64,000 bases of DNA, taken from contig NZ_HE978635.1 in assembly GCF_000312045.1 (NCBI RefSeq), positions 34,756 to 98,755 on the forward strand. Direction: 5' to 3'. The position numbers and the translations under genes were made by a program. The notes below the pieces were generated by a model that was not told where the DNA came from, searched no databases, and saw only the letters and a program-made list of their open reading frames with translations. The first letter of the stretch is position 1, and every line of letters begins with the position of its first letter. The stretch comes from Noviherbaspirillum massiliense JC206 (lineage in GTDB: Bacteria > Pseudomonadota > Gammaproteobacteria > Burkholderiales > Burkholderiaceae_D). Positions 27,009-34,908 of the stretch are shown here, piece by piece.

Positions 27009-27575
27009 ATGCTCGTTCGTTTTGCAATGTGCGGCGCTTTGCTCGCTGCATCGATTTCTGCCTCATGGGCGCAATCCCTGCCGCAAGGCTATCTGTGCTG
27101 CAACATGCGTACGGATGGCAGCTGGATCAGCGATGCGAACTATGCCGAAAACGGGAAGCGTGTCATTGCAGTTGGTACGCCTGTCAAGGCAACGGGATAC
27201 GGGCGGTACCGGGTTTATGTGGAAATTGGTGGCGGCAAGCAAGCCATTGGCAACGATTACAGCCGCGATCTGCAATTGGAAGCTTTCGCGAAACGCTATA
27301 TCGTGGAGGCGGATCCCAAGGCCAAACTGGCAACTTACCCGGCGAGAATCCGCAACGCCATCACGAGTGCCCGTCTCGTCCCGGGCATGACCCGTGAGCA
27401 GGTCTTGATGGCGGTGGGTTATCCCATGAGCAGTGAAAATCCCAACCTTGATGCCAAAATCTGGCGCTACTGGCTGACCAGCTTTGCCGAGTTTCAGGTC
27501 GTTTTTGACGGTAACGGACGGGTGAAGGAAATCACTACCGATCCACAGACGCGCAATCTGGTAGTGATGGATTAA
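27009..27575 (+). CDS. Periplasmic protein with a SmpA/BamE-like domain
   Basis: The 188-residue protein begins with the signal peptide MLVRFAMCGALLAASISASWAQ. The mature part has CCNMRTDGSWISDANY and, in the C-terminal half, the BamE-like pattern ITSARLVPGMTREQVLMAVGYPMS followed by WRYWLTSFAEFQVVFDGNGRVKEI. BamE-like domains occur in many envelope proteins besides BamE itself, and no lipobox is visible, so this is not BamE proper. AGGAGTCCCT precedes the ATG at 27009. A strong terminator follows, so it is probably transcribed alone. Confidence 0.75.
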   Translation: MLVRFAMCGALLAASISASWAQSLPQGYLCCNMRTDGSWISDANYAENGKRVIAVGTPVKATGYGRYRVYVEIGGGKQAIGNDYSRDLQLEAFAKRYIVEADPKAKLATYPARIRNAITSARLVPGMTREQVLMAVGYPMSSENPNLDAKIWRYWLTSFAEFQVVFDGNGRVKEITTDPQTRNLVVMD

Positions 27576-27592
27576 GCGGTTCCGGGCAGGCA

Positions 27593-27637
27593 AACGGCCG
27601 TGTTGCCGCATTCGGGCAACACGGCCGTTCTTATTTG
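27593..27637 (+). terminator. Rho-independent terminator
   Basis: AACGGCCGTGTTGCC pairs perfectly with GGCAACACGGCCGTT (15-bp stem, seven-base loop) and is followed by a T-rich run (CTTATTTG). It lies 18 bases after the BamE-like gene. Confidence 0.85.
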
Positions 27638-27687
27638 TAGGTTTATCGTCAGGACCAGAAGTGTGCAGCAAACTTCAGGTCAAGATA

Positions 27688-27963
27688 TCAGTCCACTGCG
27701 GGGTTGTGCCAAACATGCTCGCAGGCAAGGCACACCATGCTCGGCACGCTTACGTCATTGTGCACGGATGTCCATTCGTCCTGTTTCCTGCGATCCTGCA
27801 GCTGCCTCCTGTCCCGCAAATAGGGGGTGGCATTGGCTGCATTCTTGCGCCGATCGGTCTGTCCGGATCGTTCATCAAGCGGTTGAATGTGGACAGATTC
27901 CACTCCCTGGAATTTGCCGCACTCCGGACACTGCTGGTTCGTCTCGACTAATGGCATCAGCAT
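27688..27963 (-). CDS. Small protein with two CxxC pairs, putative zinc ribbon
   Basis: This 91-residue protein has CPECG near the N-terminus (about residue 12) and CLACEHVWHN near the C-terminus (about residue 78), with a strongly charged middle rich in Arg, Asp and Gln (SGQTDRRKNAAN, YLRDRRQLQDRRK). The paired CxxC motifs suggest a zinc-binding ribbon. I do not recognise the family. The start at 27963 has only a weak ribosome binding site; a second ATG six bases on is possible. Confidence 0.55.
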   Translation of the reverse strand: MLMPLVETNQQCPECGKFQGVESVHIQPLDERSGQTDRRKNAANATPYLRDRRQLQDRRKQDEWTSVHNDVSVPSMVCLACEHVWHNPAVD

Positions 27964-28147
27964 TTTAGGTCTCTTCCACGCATCGCACGGGACTCGGGTT
28001 TAACACGCAAAGCGGCATTTTGTTGCCGCATTGACAAGAGAATATGCCGTCCGGATACAGATGTCTAGGTCTTAGGCTTCCAATGACAAGAATTCGTCCT
28101 GGACAGCCTGCAATTGGGGCAGCCTGCGAACTTCAGCCATTCCGCAG

Positions 28148-28972
28148 TCAGGTCCCCAGAACGCTTTTTGCAGTATCGATGATCTTCTGGGTATGGGGGG
28201 GCTTCAAGGCCGCGCCGAGCGCTTTTTCTACTGCGCCATATAAGGACTCGAGTTCCGGACGCGAGCTGCAGCCGACCAATTGCTGCTTGAGAATATAACT
28301 CTGGAAGCCGACATGTTCATCGAGCGCGCTCGCCAGATGAGCGCGTGCGCCCAAAAGCTTGAGATCCACTCCCGAGGCAGATGTTGCGCTCCTTTGCCCG
28401 CCTGCCTGATTCGGCATCGAAGCAGGTTTTACGGCTGAAGCGGGCTTGTTGTCCTCTTTCGGCTTCGCCGCTGCGGTTCCGCCGGAATCGGCACTGGGCA
28501 TTTTCCCGTCTTGCGACAGCACCGGTAGCTCTGGCACGGGTGCCGGACTGGTTGGCTCAGGCGTGGCAACCTTCCTCGATGGCGTTGGGGTTTCTGCCGG
28601 CTGCCTGGACTGCGGTGCCCGGACCGGCGCTGCTTCCTGCACAGGCCAGGACGCATGCTCGAGCACAGGCTCGACCGATGGTTCCGATTCCAACGTTGGC
28701 AAGGCCTCCCGCGAGGCAACCGGGGCAGGCGCCGCGGCTGGAGCTTGAACAGGCTCCTCCGCGGGAATGGCGATCAAACCTTTTTCGAAGAGCGTTTCCA
28801 GCGCCCCGGCGTGCGCTCCGGCTGCATCCATCACACGCCTGAGTTCGCCAACGGTTTTTAACCCATCCACCAGAAGCAGGGCAGTTCGCATTCGTGGAGA
28901 GAGGCCCAAAGTGCGCGTCTTCATCTCCGCCAGGCCTTCGCTGGTTTTTACCGGAATGTCGTCATCTTTCAT
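28148..28972 (-). CDS. Hypothetical protein with long Pro/Ala-rich linker
   Basis: The 274-residue protein has three parts. An N-terminal region of about 70 residues looks like a small helical or winged-helix domain (LSPRMRTALLLVDGLKTVGELRRVM). A disordered Pro/Ala/Ser-rich stretch runs from about residue 75 to 190. The C-terminal helical region of about 80 residues has GVDLKLLGARAHLASALDEHVGF. A strong AAGGGAGGATGA precedes the ATG. I know this N-terminal pattern from uncharacterised Oxalobacteraceae/Burkholderiales proteins only. No signal peptide or membrane segment is visible. Confidence 0.6.
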   Translation of the reverse strand: MKDDDIPVKTSEGLAEMKTRTLGLSPRMRTALLLVDGLKTVGELRRVMDAAGAHAGALETLFEKGLIAIPAEEPVQAPAAAPAPVASREALPTLESEPSVEPVLEHASWPVQEAAPVRAPQSRQPAETPTPSRKVATPEPTSPAPVPELPVLSQDGKMPSADSGGTAAAKPKEDNKPASAVKPASMPNQAGGQRSATSASGVDLKLLGARAHLASALDEHVGFQSYILKQQLVGCSSRPELESLYGAVEKALGAALKPPHTQKIIDTAKSVLGT

Positions 28973-29505
28973 TCATCCTCCCTTTTGCCATACAGGCAAC
29001 CGGATCATCCAATACATGCGTCAAGCCGCCAATTTGCCTTCACAGCCGAGTAACTGACAAATGCAGCGATGCAGCCGCCCCGGCCTGGTGCACCAAACAG
29101 ACGCGGCACGGCCACGCCATGTCGTCCCTCGCGCCAACAACGCCGCTGATAAAAATCCTTCCGGATTGACGCCCCGGTTAAAGACTAATTCCCGGGCGTC
29201 GCACGAAGTCCGGAACGATTCTGGCTGTCCAAGCGAGTCGCGAATTCCCGAACCTGCCGGCGCAATATTAGCAAAGATCGCTTCCTTTCCGGCATCGGCA
29301 ATCATCATCCTCCGACTATCGCAGGCCGAATCGGGCGCCGGGGTTCGGAGCTGGAAAGTTAAAGGCGCAAGCGCCATGCGTTGCCCGCCCCGACTCGGTT
29401 CACGAAGCGGAATGCGATCCGTCGGATATCCTTCGGCGTCTGCCCAGCGAGCAGAGCATTGCGGTGTTCGGTATCATTCGTGTTTCAACGATCCAAATAA
29501 TCATC
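28973..29505. other. Intergenic region without recognisable features
   Basis: 533 bases separate the divergent hypothetical gene and folE. Several open frames cross it, but none has a ribosome binding site or a protein-like composition. No strong repeat, terminator or riboswitch is seen. Confidence 0.4.
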
Positions 29506-30138
29506 ATGAGCGCAATCAACCCCAAATCGAGTTCCGCTGCCGAGGCGGACCGTCCCTCGCGCGAGGAAGCGGAAGAAGCTGTCCGGACATTGATACGATG
29601 GGCCGGCGACGATCCGGCCAGGGAAGGCTTGCTCGATACGCCTTCCAGAGTGGTCCGGTCGTACGAAGAATTCTTTTCCGGTTATCAAGAAGATCCGGCG
29701 CAAATTCTGGCCCGCACCTTTTCCGAGGTCGAGGGCTACGATGAAATGATCGTGCTCACCGATATCCGCTTCGAGAGCCATTGCGAACACCATATGGTGC
29801 CGATTATCGGCAAGGCACATATTGCTTACATGCCGGAGCGCCGTGTCGTCGGCATTTCCAAGCTGGCCCGGCTGGTCGAAGTCTATGCCAAGCGTCTGCA
29901 AATCCAGGAAAAGATGACCGCGCAAATTGCGGATACGCTCAATGACATCCTGCAACCGAACGGCGTTGCAGTGGTGATCGAAGCCTCGCACCAATGCATG
30001 ACGACCCGCGGCGTGCACAAGCCCGGGGTGGCCATGGTCACGAGCCGCATGCTGGGAACATTCCGGGAAAATCTCTCGACCCGGCAAGAATTCCTGGCGA
30101 TGATTGGCCGGCCGCACAACGGCAATGCCCTGACCTGA
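29506..30138 (+). CDS. folE: GTP cyclohydrolase I
   Basis: This 210-residue FolE has the zinc- and substrate-binding signature intact: [22 protein letters not shown], with the zinc Cys and His residues, [19 protein letters not shown], and the C-terminal [15 protein letters not shown] with the second zinc Cys. It converts GTP to dihydroneopterin triphosphate, the entry step of tetrahydrofolate synthesis. The ATG at 29506 gives the normal N-terminus; the ribosome binding site is weak. The neighbouring MFS and reductase genes on the same strand are not known folate genes. Confidence 0.96.
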   Translation: MSAINPKSSSAAEADRPSREEAEEAVRTLIRWAGDDPAREGLLDTPSRVVRSYEEFFSGYQEDPAQILARTFSEVEGYDEMIVLTDIRFESHCEHHMVPIIGKAHIAYMPERRVVGISKLARLVEVYAKRLQIQEKMTAQIADTLNDILQPNGVAVVIEASHQCMTTRGVHKPGVAMVTSRMLGTFRENLSTRQEFLAMIGRPHNGNALT

Positions 30139-30305
30139 AGGCCTTGAATGCAAACTGCGGGCACCGCCGGTCCTGCAGTTTGTGACCTGATGCTGATGCA
30201 GGCCGATCACGCTTGCATCGGACCTGACCGCATCGACAGACAGCTGTGTTTGGCAATGGCCCTAGGCAGCACAGCTGATCTGCCGACACTTTCCGAAACC
30301 TGTCA

Positions 30306-31520
30306 ATGCAAGCGAACGAATCCGCACCCGCGCTTTCACCCATCCCCGTCGTCGCAGTTCCATTACTTTCCCTGGCTGCATTTGGAAGCGGCGTGTCGCT
30401 ACGGGTTACCGATCCACTGCTGCCGCACTTCGCGTCCGAATTCCATGTGTCGCTCGGGGATGCGTCCAATGTGATCACGTTCTTCGCGATTGCGTATGGA
30501 CTGTCGCAACTGTTCTTTGGTCCGGTCGGCGACCGCTACGGTAAATACTTTGTCGTTGCCTGCGCCAGCATTGCCTGCGCCATCACTGCGGGATTATGTG
30601 CCGTGGCGCTGACTTTCCCCCTCCTGCTGCTTGCGCGCCTGCTGGCGGGTGCGACTGCTGCGGCAATCATTCCCCTCTCGATGGCATGGATCGGAGACGT
30701 CGTGCCCTATCATGAACGCCAACCGGTGCTGGCGCGATTTCTGATCGGGCAGATCCTTGGTCTTTCAACGGGTGTGTTGTGCGGGGGACTGGCAGCGGAC
30801 CGGCTCAGCTGGCGCGTCCCGTTTTTCGGGGTCGCACTGGCTTTCCTGTTGATCGGCATCGCGCTGTTGACATTGAACCGCCGGCTTCCGGAGTACGCAA
30901 GAAAATTACACAAGGCAAAAGGCTCGGCTGTGCGCCGCATGACCGGGGAGTTTCGGCAGGTGCTCGCCCGCCCGTGGGCGCGGATTGTCTTGCTGACCGT
31001 ATTCCTCGAAGGCGCATTTCTTTACGGTTCCTTCGCATTCATTGCCTCCCACGTACATCGCACGTTTGGCATGTCCTTGAGCGGCGCGGGCGCGTTGGTG
31101 ATGCTGTTCGGATTCGGCGGACTGCTGTTCGCGATCGCGTCCGCGAAGCTGGTGCGTCGGCTGGGCGAGACCGGCCTTGCACTTTGGGGAGGATGTTTTG
31201 TTTCCGCTTCCCTGCTCGCGATCGGGCTCGCGCCTGCCTGGTGGTGGGCAGTACCCGGCTGCTTCATCGCGGGCCTCGGGTTTTACATGCTCCATAACAC
31301 CTTGCAAATCAATGCCACCCAGATGGCGCCGGAACGGCGTGGCGCAGCGGTGTCCGGATTTGCATCCTGCTTCTTCCTCGGCCAATCTGTAGGCGTAGCA
31401 TGCGCAGGCAGGATGGTCGAGCATGTCGGCACTTCGGGCGTATTGGCTATCGGTGCGGCGGGGGTGTTCCTGGTGGCGTTAAACTTCAGTTATCGGTTGA
31501 AGTCGAAGCTGCCGGACTAG
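30306..31520 (+). CDS. MFS transporter
   Basis: This 404-residue major facilitator has twelve predicted helices and the A-type motif after helix 2 (GPVGDRYGKYFVVA, matching G-x3-D-R-x-G-R/K). A further Arg/Pro-rich motif (ARLLAGATAAAIIPLSMAWIGD) suits the drug:H+ antiporter or arabinose-efflux-like group. It lies in the inner membrane. Substrate is unknown. It stands 167 bases after folE and 57 bases before the AcuI-like gene, all on the plus strand. Confidence 0.88.
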   Translation: MQANESAPALSPIPVVAVPLLSLAAFGSGVSLRVTDPLLPHFASEFHVSLGDASNVITFFAIAYGLSQLFFGPVGDRYGKYFVVACASIACAITAGLCAVALTFPLLLLARLLAGATAAAIIPLSMAWIGDVVPYHERQPVLARFLIGQILGLSTGVLCGGLAADRLSWRVPFFGVALAFLLIGIALLTLNRRLPEYARKLHKAKGSAVRRMTGEFRQVLARPWARIVLLTVFLEGAFLYGSFAFIASHVHRTFGMSLSGAGALVMLFGFGGLLFAIASAKLVRRLGETGLALWGGCFVSASLLAIGLAPAWWWAVPGCFIAGLGFYMLHNTLQINATQMAPERRGAAVSGFASCFFLGQSVGVACAGRMVEHVGTSGVLAIGAAGVFLVALNFSYRLKSKLPD

Positions 31521-31577
31521 GCATTTCCTCTGGTTCCCTTGTGTGCATATCCAGTCTTACCGTGAAAGGTGTCGGAC

Positions 31578-32561
31578 ATGTTCAAAGCAATCTTGATCGA
31601 GAATGAGCAGCGCAACTCGCCGCCGCAGGTCGTAGAACTTGACGAATCCCGGTTGCCGGAAGGGGACGTGAGCGTGGCCGTGGAATATTCCACGCTGAAC
31701 TACAAGGATGCCTTGGCCATTACCGGCAAGGCGCCCATCGTCCGCCATTACCCGATGATCCCGGGCATTGATCTGGCTGGCGTAGTGCGCGAGAGTTCGG
31801 TGCCGGAGTTCAAGGCAGGCGATGCCGTGTTGGTCAACGGCTGGGGACTTGGGGAGCTGCATTGGGGCGGCTTGACGCAGGCGGCGCGTCTGAAGGCGCA
31901 GTGGCTGCAAAAGATACCGGCGCCGCTCACTGCCCGTCAGGCGATGGCAATCGGCACGGCGGGGTACACGGCGATGCTCTGCGTGCTCGCGCTCGAAGCC
32001 GACGGCGTCACGCCCGGCAACGGCCCAGTTCTCGTCACTGGCGCCTCGGGCGGCGTAGGCAGTTTTGCCGTCGCTTTGCTCGGCCGGCTTGGATATGAAG
32101 TGATCGCATCGACCGGGAGACCGGAAGAGGCTGACTATCTGAAAGCCTTGGGGGCGAGCGAGATCTGCGACCGGGCGCAGTTTTCCAGTCCGGGCAAGCC
32201 TCTTGCGAAAGAGCGCTTTGCCGCTGCCATCGATTGCATCGGAAGCCATACCCTGGCAAATGTCTGCGCCTCCTTGCGCTATGGCGGCACGGTGGCCGCG
32301 TGCGGCATGGCGCAAGGGCTCGATTTCCCCGCGTCAGTCGCGCCGTTCATTCTTCGCGGTATTACTCTGCGCGGCGTAGATAGCGTTTACTGTCCGATGG
32401 ACATCAGGAAGCAGGCGTGGTCACGTCTGGCAGAGCTGGTTTTGCCGGCAACCATTGATGCGGTGCTGCACGAAATCGGACTGAATGAGGCGATTGGCCG
32501 AGCTCCGGAAGTGCTCGCCGGGAAAATTCGTGGCCGTCTGCTCGTCAATGTAAACCGATAG
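31578..32561 (+). CDS. acuI: AcuI/YhdH-family acrylyl-CoA reductase-like oxidoreductase
   Basis: The 327-residue protein is a zinc-independent MDR-family NADPH reductase. Family marks are TLNYKDALAITGKAPI, PMIPGIDLAGVV, a Rossmann motif VLVTGASGGVGSFAVALL and RGVDSVYCPMDIR near the C-terminus. AcuI reduces acryloyl-CoA to propionyl-CoA; the close relative YhdH is less well defined, so the symbol is by similarity. The ATG at 31578 is preferred over a GTG nine bases upstream because AAAGGTG sits at the right distance. A hairpin with T-run follows the stop. Confidence 0.85.
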   Translation: MFKAILIENEQRNSPPQVVELDESRLPEGDVSVAVEYSTLNYKDALAITGKAPIVRHYPMIPGIDLAGVVRESSVPEFKAGDAVLVNGWGLGELHWGGLTQAARLKAQWLQKIPAPLTARQAMAIGTAGYTAMLCVLALEADGVTPGNGPVLVTGASGGVGSFAVALLGRLGYEVIASTGRPEEADYLKALGASEICDRAQFSSPGKPLAKERFAAAIDCIGSHTLANVCASLRYGGTVAACGMAQGLDFPASVAPFILRGITLRGVDSVYCPMDIRKQAWSRLAELVLPATIDAVLHEIGLNEAIGRAPEVLAGKIRGRLLVNVNR

Positions 32562-32913
32562 ATTGCGCTTCGCGATTCCGAGTTTCGCCGGTTTCGCAGC
32601 AGCGCGGCTGCTTTTTGCCGGGCCGCGCTTCCGCATGGCATTGGTACCTTTCCGCGTTTCGCAGATAATGAGAAGATTTCCTGTGGGAATTGAGCGAAAT
32701 CAACTTTGAGGCCCTTTCGCAGCTTAATTTGTTGCATACTAGCTAAAAACCCGGAAAATACCCATGTGCAATATTTCTGTTGCACCAAGCTTTCCTTCCC
32801 ACCCCATTCAGCGGTAGCGCGACATATCCTCGTCGGAGCCACTGCTTCGGATGACTCTAGCATCGACGGCAATGAATTCTCTTTCCCCGCCGGAATGCTA
32901 TTGCTTTTGATAG
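32562..32913. other. Intergenic region with terminator, otherwise empty
   Basis: Apart from the terminator at 32598-32616 no feature can be supported. The second half (about 32690-32790) is AT-rich and probably holds the promoter of the downstream response regulator; open frames here have no ribosome binding sites. Confidence 0.4.
32598..32616 (+). terminator. Short Rho-independent terminator after acuI
   Basis: AGCAGC, a three-base loop GCG, GCTGCT, then TTTT. It lies 37 bases past the acuI stop. Confidence 0.6.
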
Positions 32914-33324
32914 ATGTTTTTGATGCAAAACCCTTCGCTCAAGATTCTCGTCGTAGAAGACAATGCTCGCTTTCGTGATCTCCTGTGCGAAATGCTCTCC
33001 ATCCTCGGTCATGCCGCTATTGCTGCAGGGAGTGCCGAGGATTGCCTGGAGCTGATGCGATCGCAGCATATCGATGTGCTGCTTGCCGATATCAATCTGC
33101 CGGGCATGTCGGGCATCGAGCTCGCGGGCATTGCCGTCAAGGCGATTCCGGGAATCCGTATCATCTTTGCGTCCGGCTATGGCTATCTGGTCGCCGACAA
33201 AACCGATTTCGATTTCATTCTGCTGCCCAAGCCTTACGGCCTCAGCCAGTTGAAAGAGGCTCTCGAACAGATATCAACGAGGCAACCGGAAGCCTCCGGG
33301 TCACAGCAAGATAGTTCGAAATGA
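32914..33324 (+). CDS. Single-domain response regulator
   Basis: The 136-residue CheY-like receiver domain has no output domain. Conserved residues are all present: acidic pair in VVEDN (residues 15-16), phospho-acceptor Asp59 in LLADINLPG, Ser87 in FASGYGY and Lys106 in LLPKPYG. No kinase is adjacent. The last codons (bases 33310-33320) carry GATAGTTCGAA, a sequence that recurs beyond the neighbouring recombinase gene, so the 3' end of this gene may be an integration site. Two possible starts lie nine bases apart (MFLM). Confidence 0.85.
   Translation: MFLMQNPSLKILVVEDNARFRDLLCEMLSILGHAAIAAGSAEDCLELMRSQHIDVLLADINLPGMSGIELAGIAVKAIPGIRIIFASGYGYLVADKTDFDFILLPKPYGLSQLKEALEQISTRQPEASGSQQDSSK
33310..33320. 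repeat. Left copy of 11-bp direct repeat flanking the recombinase gene
   Basis: GATAGTTCGAA here recurs exactly at 34676-34686. The adjoining CAGCAAGAT (33304-33312) also recurs, at 34650-34658. The two copies bracket a single tyrosine recombinase gene, as attachment sites would. Coincidence is not excluded. Confidence 0.4.
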
Positions 33325-33491
33325 GGCACGAGCCTACGGCGCTTCTGTCCCAGCCGATCCTGGCGTATTCACACCCGCACTAATAGAGTGTATTTTTACC
33401 GGTCACTCGCAACCTTTGTTGGGCCGCCCGTTCGCTGCGCGAGGGATCATATTCGCAGGCGAGCCGCAATTTCCAGATTGCCGATGCAGCT

Positions 33492-34538
33492 TCAGTCGAT
33501 CTCGATCGGCACACCGACAATCCGTCGGTAGCGTGCCATTCCGCTTACATCCAGAAGCCCCAGCCACTTGGCCACCTCGTCATCCGGTCGGCCTTCCGCA
33601 AGATGCCGCAGTGCGAAGGTGTGACGAAGCCTGAACAAGCCTCCCGCAGCACTTGGGATACCGGCGTTTTCGAGTACGGCTTTGCACGCTTCGAAACAGC
33701 GACTATGCGACCAGGCTCGTCCTGCCGCCGTGGACGGGAATACGAAATCCCCTTGGATATGCTGGCGTTGGCGTATCGTCAGCCATGCCGCCAACTGTCT
33801 CGCCGCCCATTCCGATAAGGGCGTTTCGCGTGCGGGACCATTGCCATTCGCGGGCAAGGAAAGCTTCCAGCCTTGATCCGATTCGGGATTCACCCTCAGC
33901 ACGCCTGCCAGTGTCAGCGCCCGCACATCACCGGGAGCCAGGCCGCCTCCGAGCATCACCGCCACTGCCGCCCGGTCACGCACCTCCTTCCAATGCATGC
34001 CTGCGTTCGCACCGTCCACTGCACTCGATGCCGTTACATGCTCTATGATCTGGCGCACTTCGGCGTCAGACAGATAGTCGGGCAAGGGATCCTTGTGTGC
34101 CGCTTCGGCATACCGGTACTCGGGGCGCTGCAGCAAATCATATGCAGCTCGATTCGCCCTGATGCCCTGCTTGCCTGCTTCAAATCGCGTGATGCGATCA
34201 ATCAGGGTCAAGAACCGTCTCACATAGCGGGCAGACAGTTCCTTCCCCCTGGCAGCGCCCCACGTTCGTCGTGGATTGTCGGCTTCACTGCGACTTGCCA
34301 GAAAGTCTTCGAGATCGCCCACCCGGATCTCGGCCAAGTGCAAACCTCGCTCCGCGCAATACATCGCGAATGCGTTCCACATTTCCTGGTAGACGGCAAC
34401 GGTTTTCTGGGTCAAGCCACGCTCGCTCCGATTTTTCGACCGGGAAGACGCGCGGTGCTCCACCCAGCTGGTGAAGGTGAGAGAAAATTTTTCCTCCAGC
34501 ACGCCGCGCTCCATGGGCTCAAGCGGTTCATAAGCCAT
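33492..34538 (-). CDS. Tyrosine recombinase-like protein with degenerate active site
   Basis: This 348-residue protein has the two-domain layout of tyrosine recombinases: an N-terminal SAM-like core-binding part (about 15-120) and a catalytic part with FRLRHTFALRHLAEG and a final ARYRR. Compared with the canonical R-H-R-H/W-Y set, Arg II (Arg305) and the nucleophile Tyr337 remain. The first Arg is Ala201 (GGLAPGDV where GLR-x-E is usual), the HxxR His is Phe302, and the LGH His is Leu328. It may belong to a divergent recombinase family, use other residues, or be inactive. Inverted and direct repeats flank it. No other mobile-element gene is adjacent. Confidence 0.8.
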   Translation of the reverse strand: MAYEPLEPMERGVLEEKFSLTFTSWVEHRASSRSKNRSERGLTQKTVAVYQEMWNAFAMYCAERGLHLAEIRVGDLEDFLASRSEADNPRRTWGAARGKELSARYVRRFLTLIDRITRFEAGKQGIRANRAAYDLLQRPEYRYAEAAHKDPLPDYLSDAEVRQIIEHVTASSAVDGANAGMHWKEVRDRAAVAVMLGGGLAPGDVRALTLAGVLRVNPESDQGWKLSLPANGNGPARETPLSEWAARQLAAWLTIRQRQHIQGDFVFPSTAAGRAWSHSRCFEACKAVLENAGIPSAAGGLFRLRHTFALRHLAEGRPDDEVAKWLGLLDVSGMARYRRIVGVPIEID

Positions 34539-34609
34539 TCTTCAAATCTCCTTCAATCAGCCCGTTTCGGCGAAACCCCGGACTTGCCTTAAGGACGTCC
34601 CACCTAAAA

Positions 34610-34685
34610 TCGAACTATCGGCACACACTTAACTATTAAGAGCAAGAGCCAGCAAGATGCCACGCCGGCTGTGCCGATAGTTCGA
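34610..34685. repeat. Perfect 16-bp inverted repeat upstream of the recombinase
   Basis: TCGAACTATCGGCACA at 34610-34625 and its exact reverse complement at 34670-34685 are separated by 44 bases. It lies 72-147 bases upstream of the recombinase start. Paired sites of this kind are recognised by tyrosine recombinases or their accessory proteins; alternatively it is an operator pair or long stem-loop. Confidence 0.7.
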
Positions 34686-34686
34686 A
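34676..34686. repeat. Right copy of 11-bp direct repeat
   Basis: GATAGTTCGAA, identical to 33310-33320, and itself within the right arm of the inverted repeat. Together the copies delimit about 1.37 kb. Confidence 0.4.
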
Positions 34687-34848
34687 TTATTGGGAAAGAA
34701 AATTTGAGCTTTCGCTCAGAGATATCGGTGCAGCGTGGTACTAAGAAACCGCACGAAAATCGCAGTCGATCCGGGCTGGCTTGGGCTTTATAGTCAGAAC
34801 GGACCCGCATGCAGCAAATTTCTTACTGGCTTTCCTGCGCCACGACAG

Positions 34849-34885
34849 CCCATTGTGGAAGGTTTGCAGGCCCTTCCACAATGGG
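34849..34885. terminator. 14-bp perfect hairpin downstream of terC
   Basis: CCCATTGTGGAAGG and CCTTCCACAATGGG pair perfectly around a nine-base loop, 24-60 bases past the terC stop on the minus strand. There is no T-run, so it could be a Rho-assisted terminator, an mRNA 3' stabiliser or part of the repeat structure upstream of the recombinase. Confidence 0.45.
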
Positions 34886-34908
34886 AGCAGATTTGCTCTG
34901 GCTTGTTC

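Larger units (their letters stand above)
34539..34908. other. Gene-free region with two inverted repeats
   Basis: 370 bases between the recombinase start and the end of terC. They hold a 16-bp inverted repeat (34610-34685), the right copy of the direct repeat (34676-34686) and a 14-bp hairpin (34849-34885). No coding sequence can be supported. Confidence 0.5.

Noticed and set aside
29061-29505. Upstream extension of folE or a small gene in the folE leader
   Set aside because: The frames are not protein-like and FolE family similarity begins at the ATG at 29506.
33492-34538. Integron integrase or prophage integrase with a cargo
   Set aside because: No attC-type array, no phage genes and no cargo are present nearby. 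Only the recombinase and repeats can be supported.
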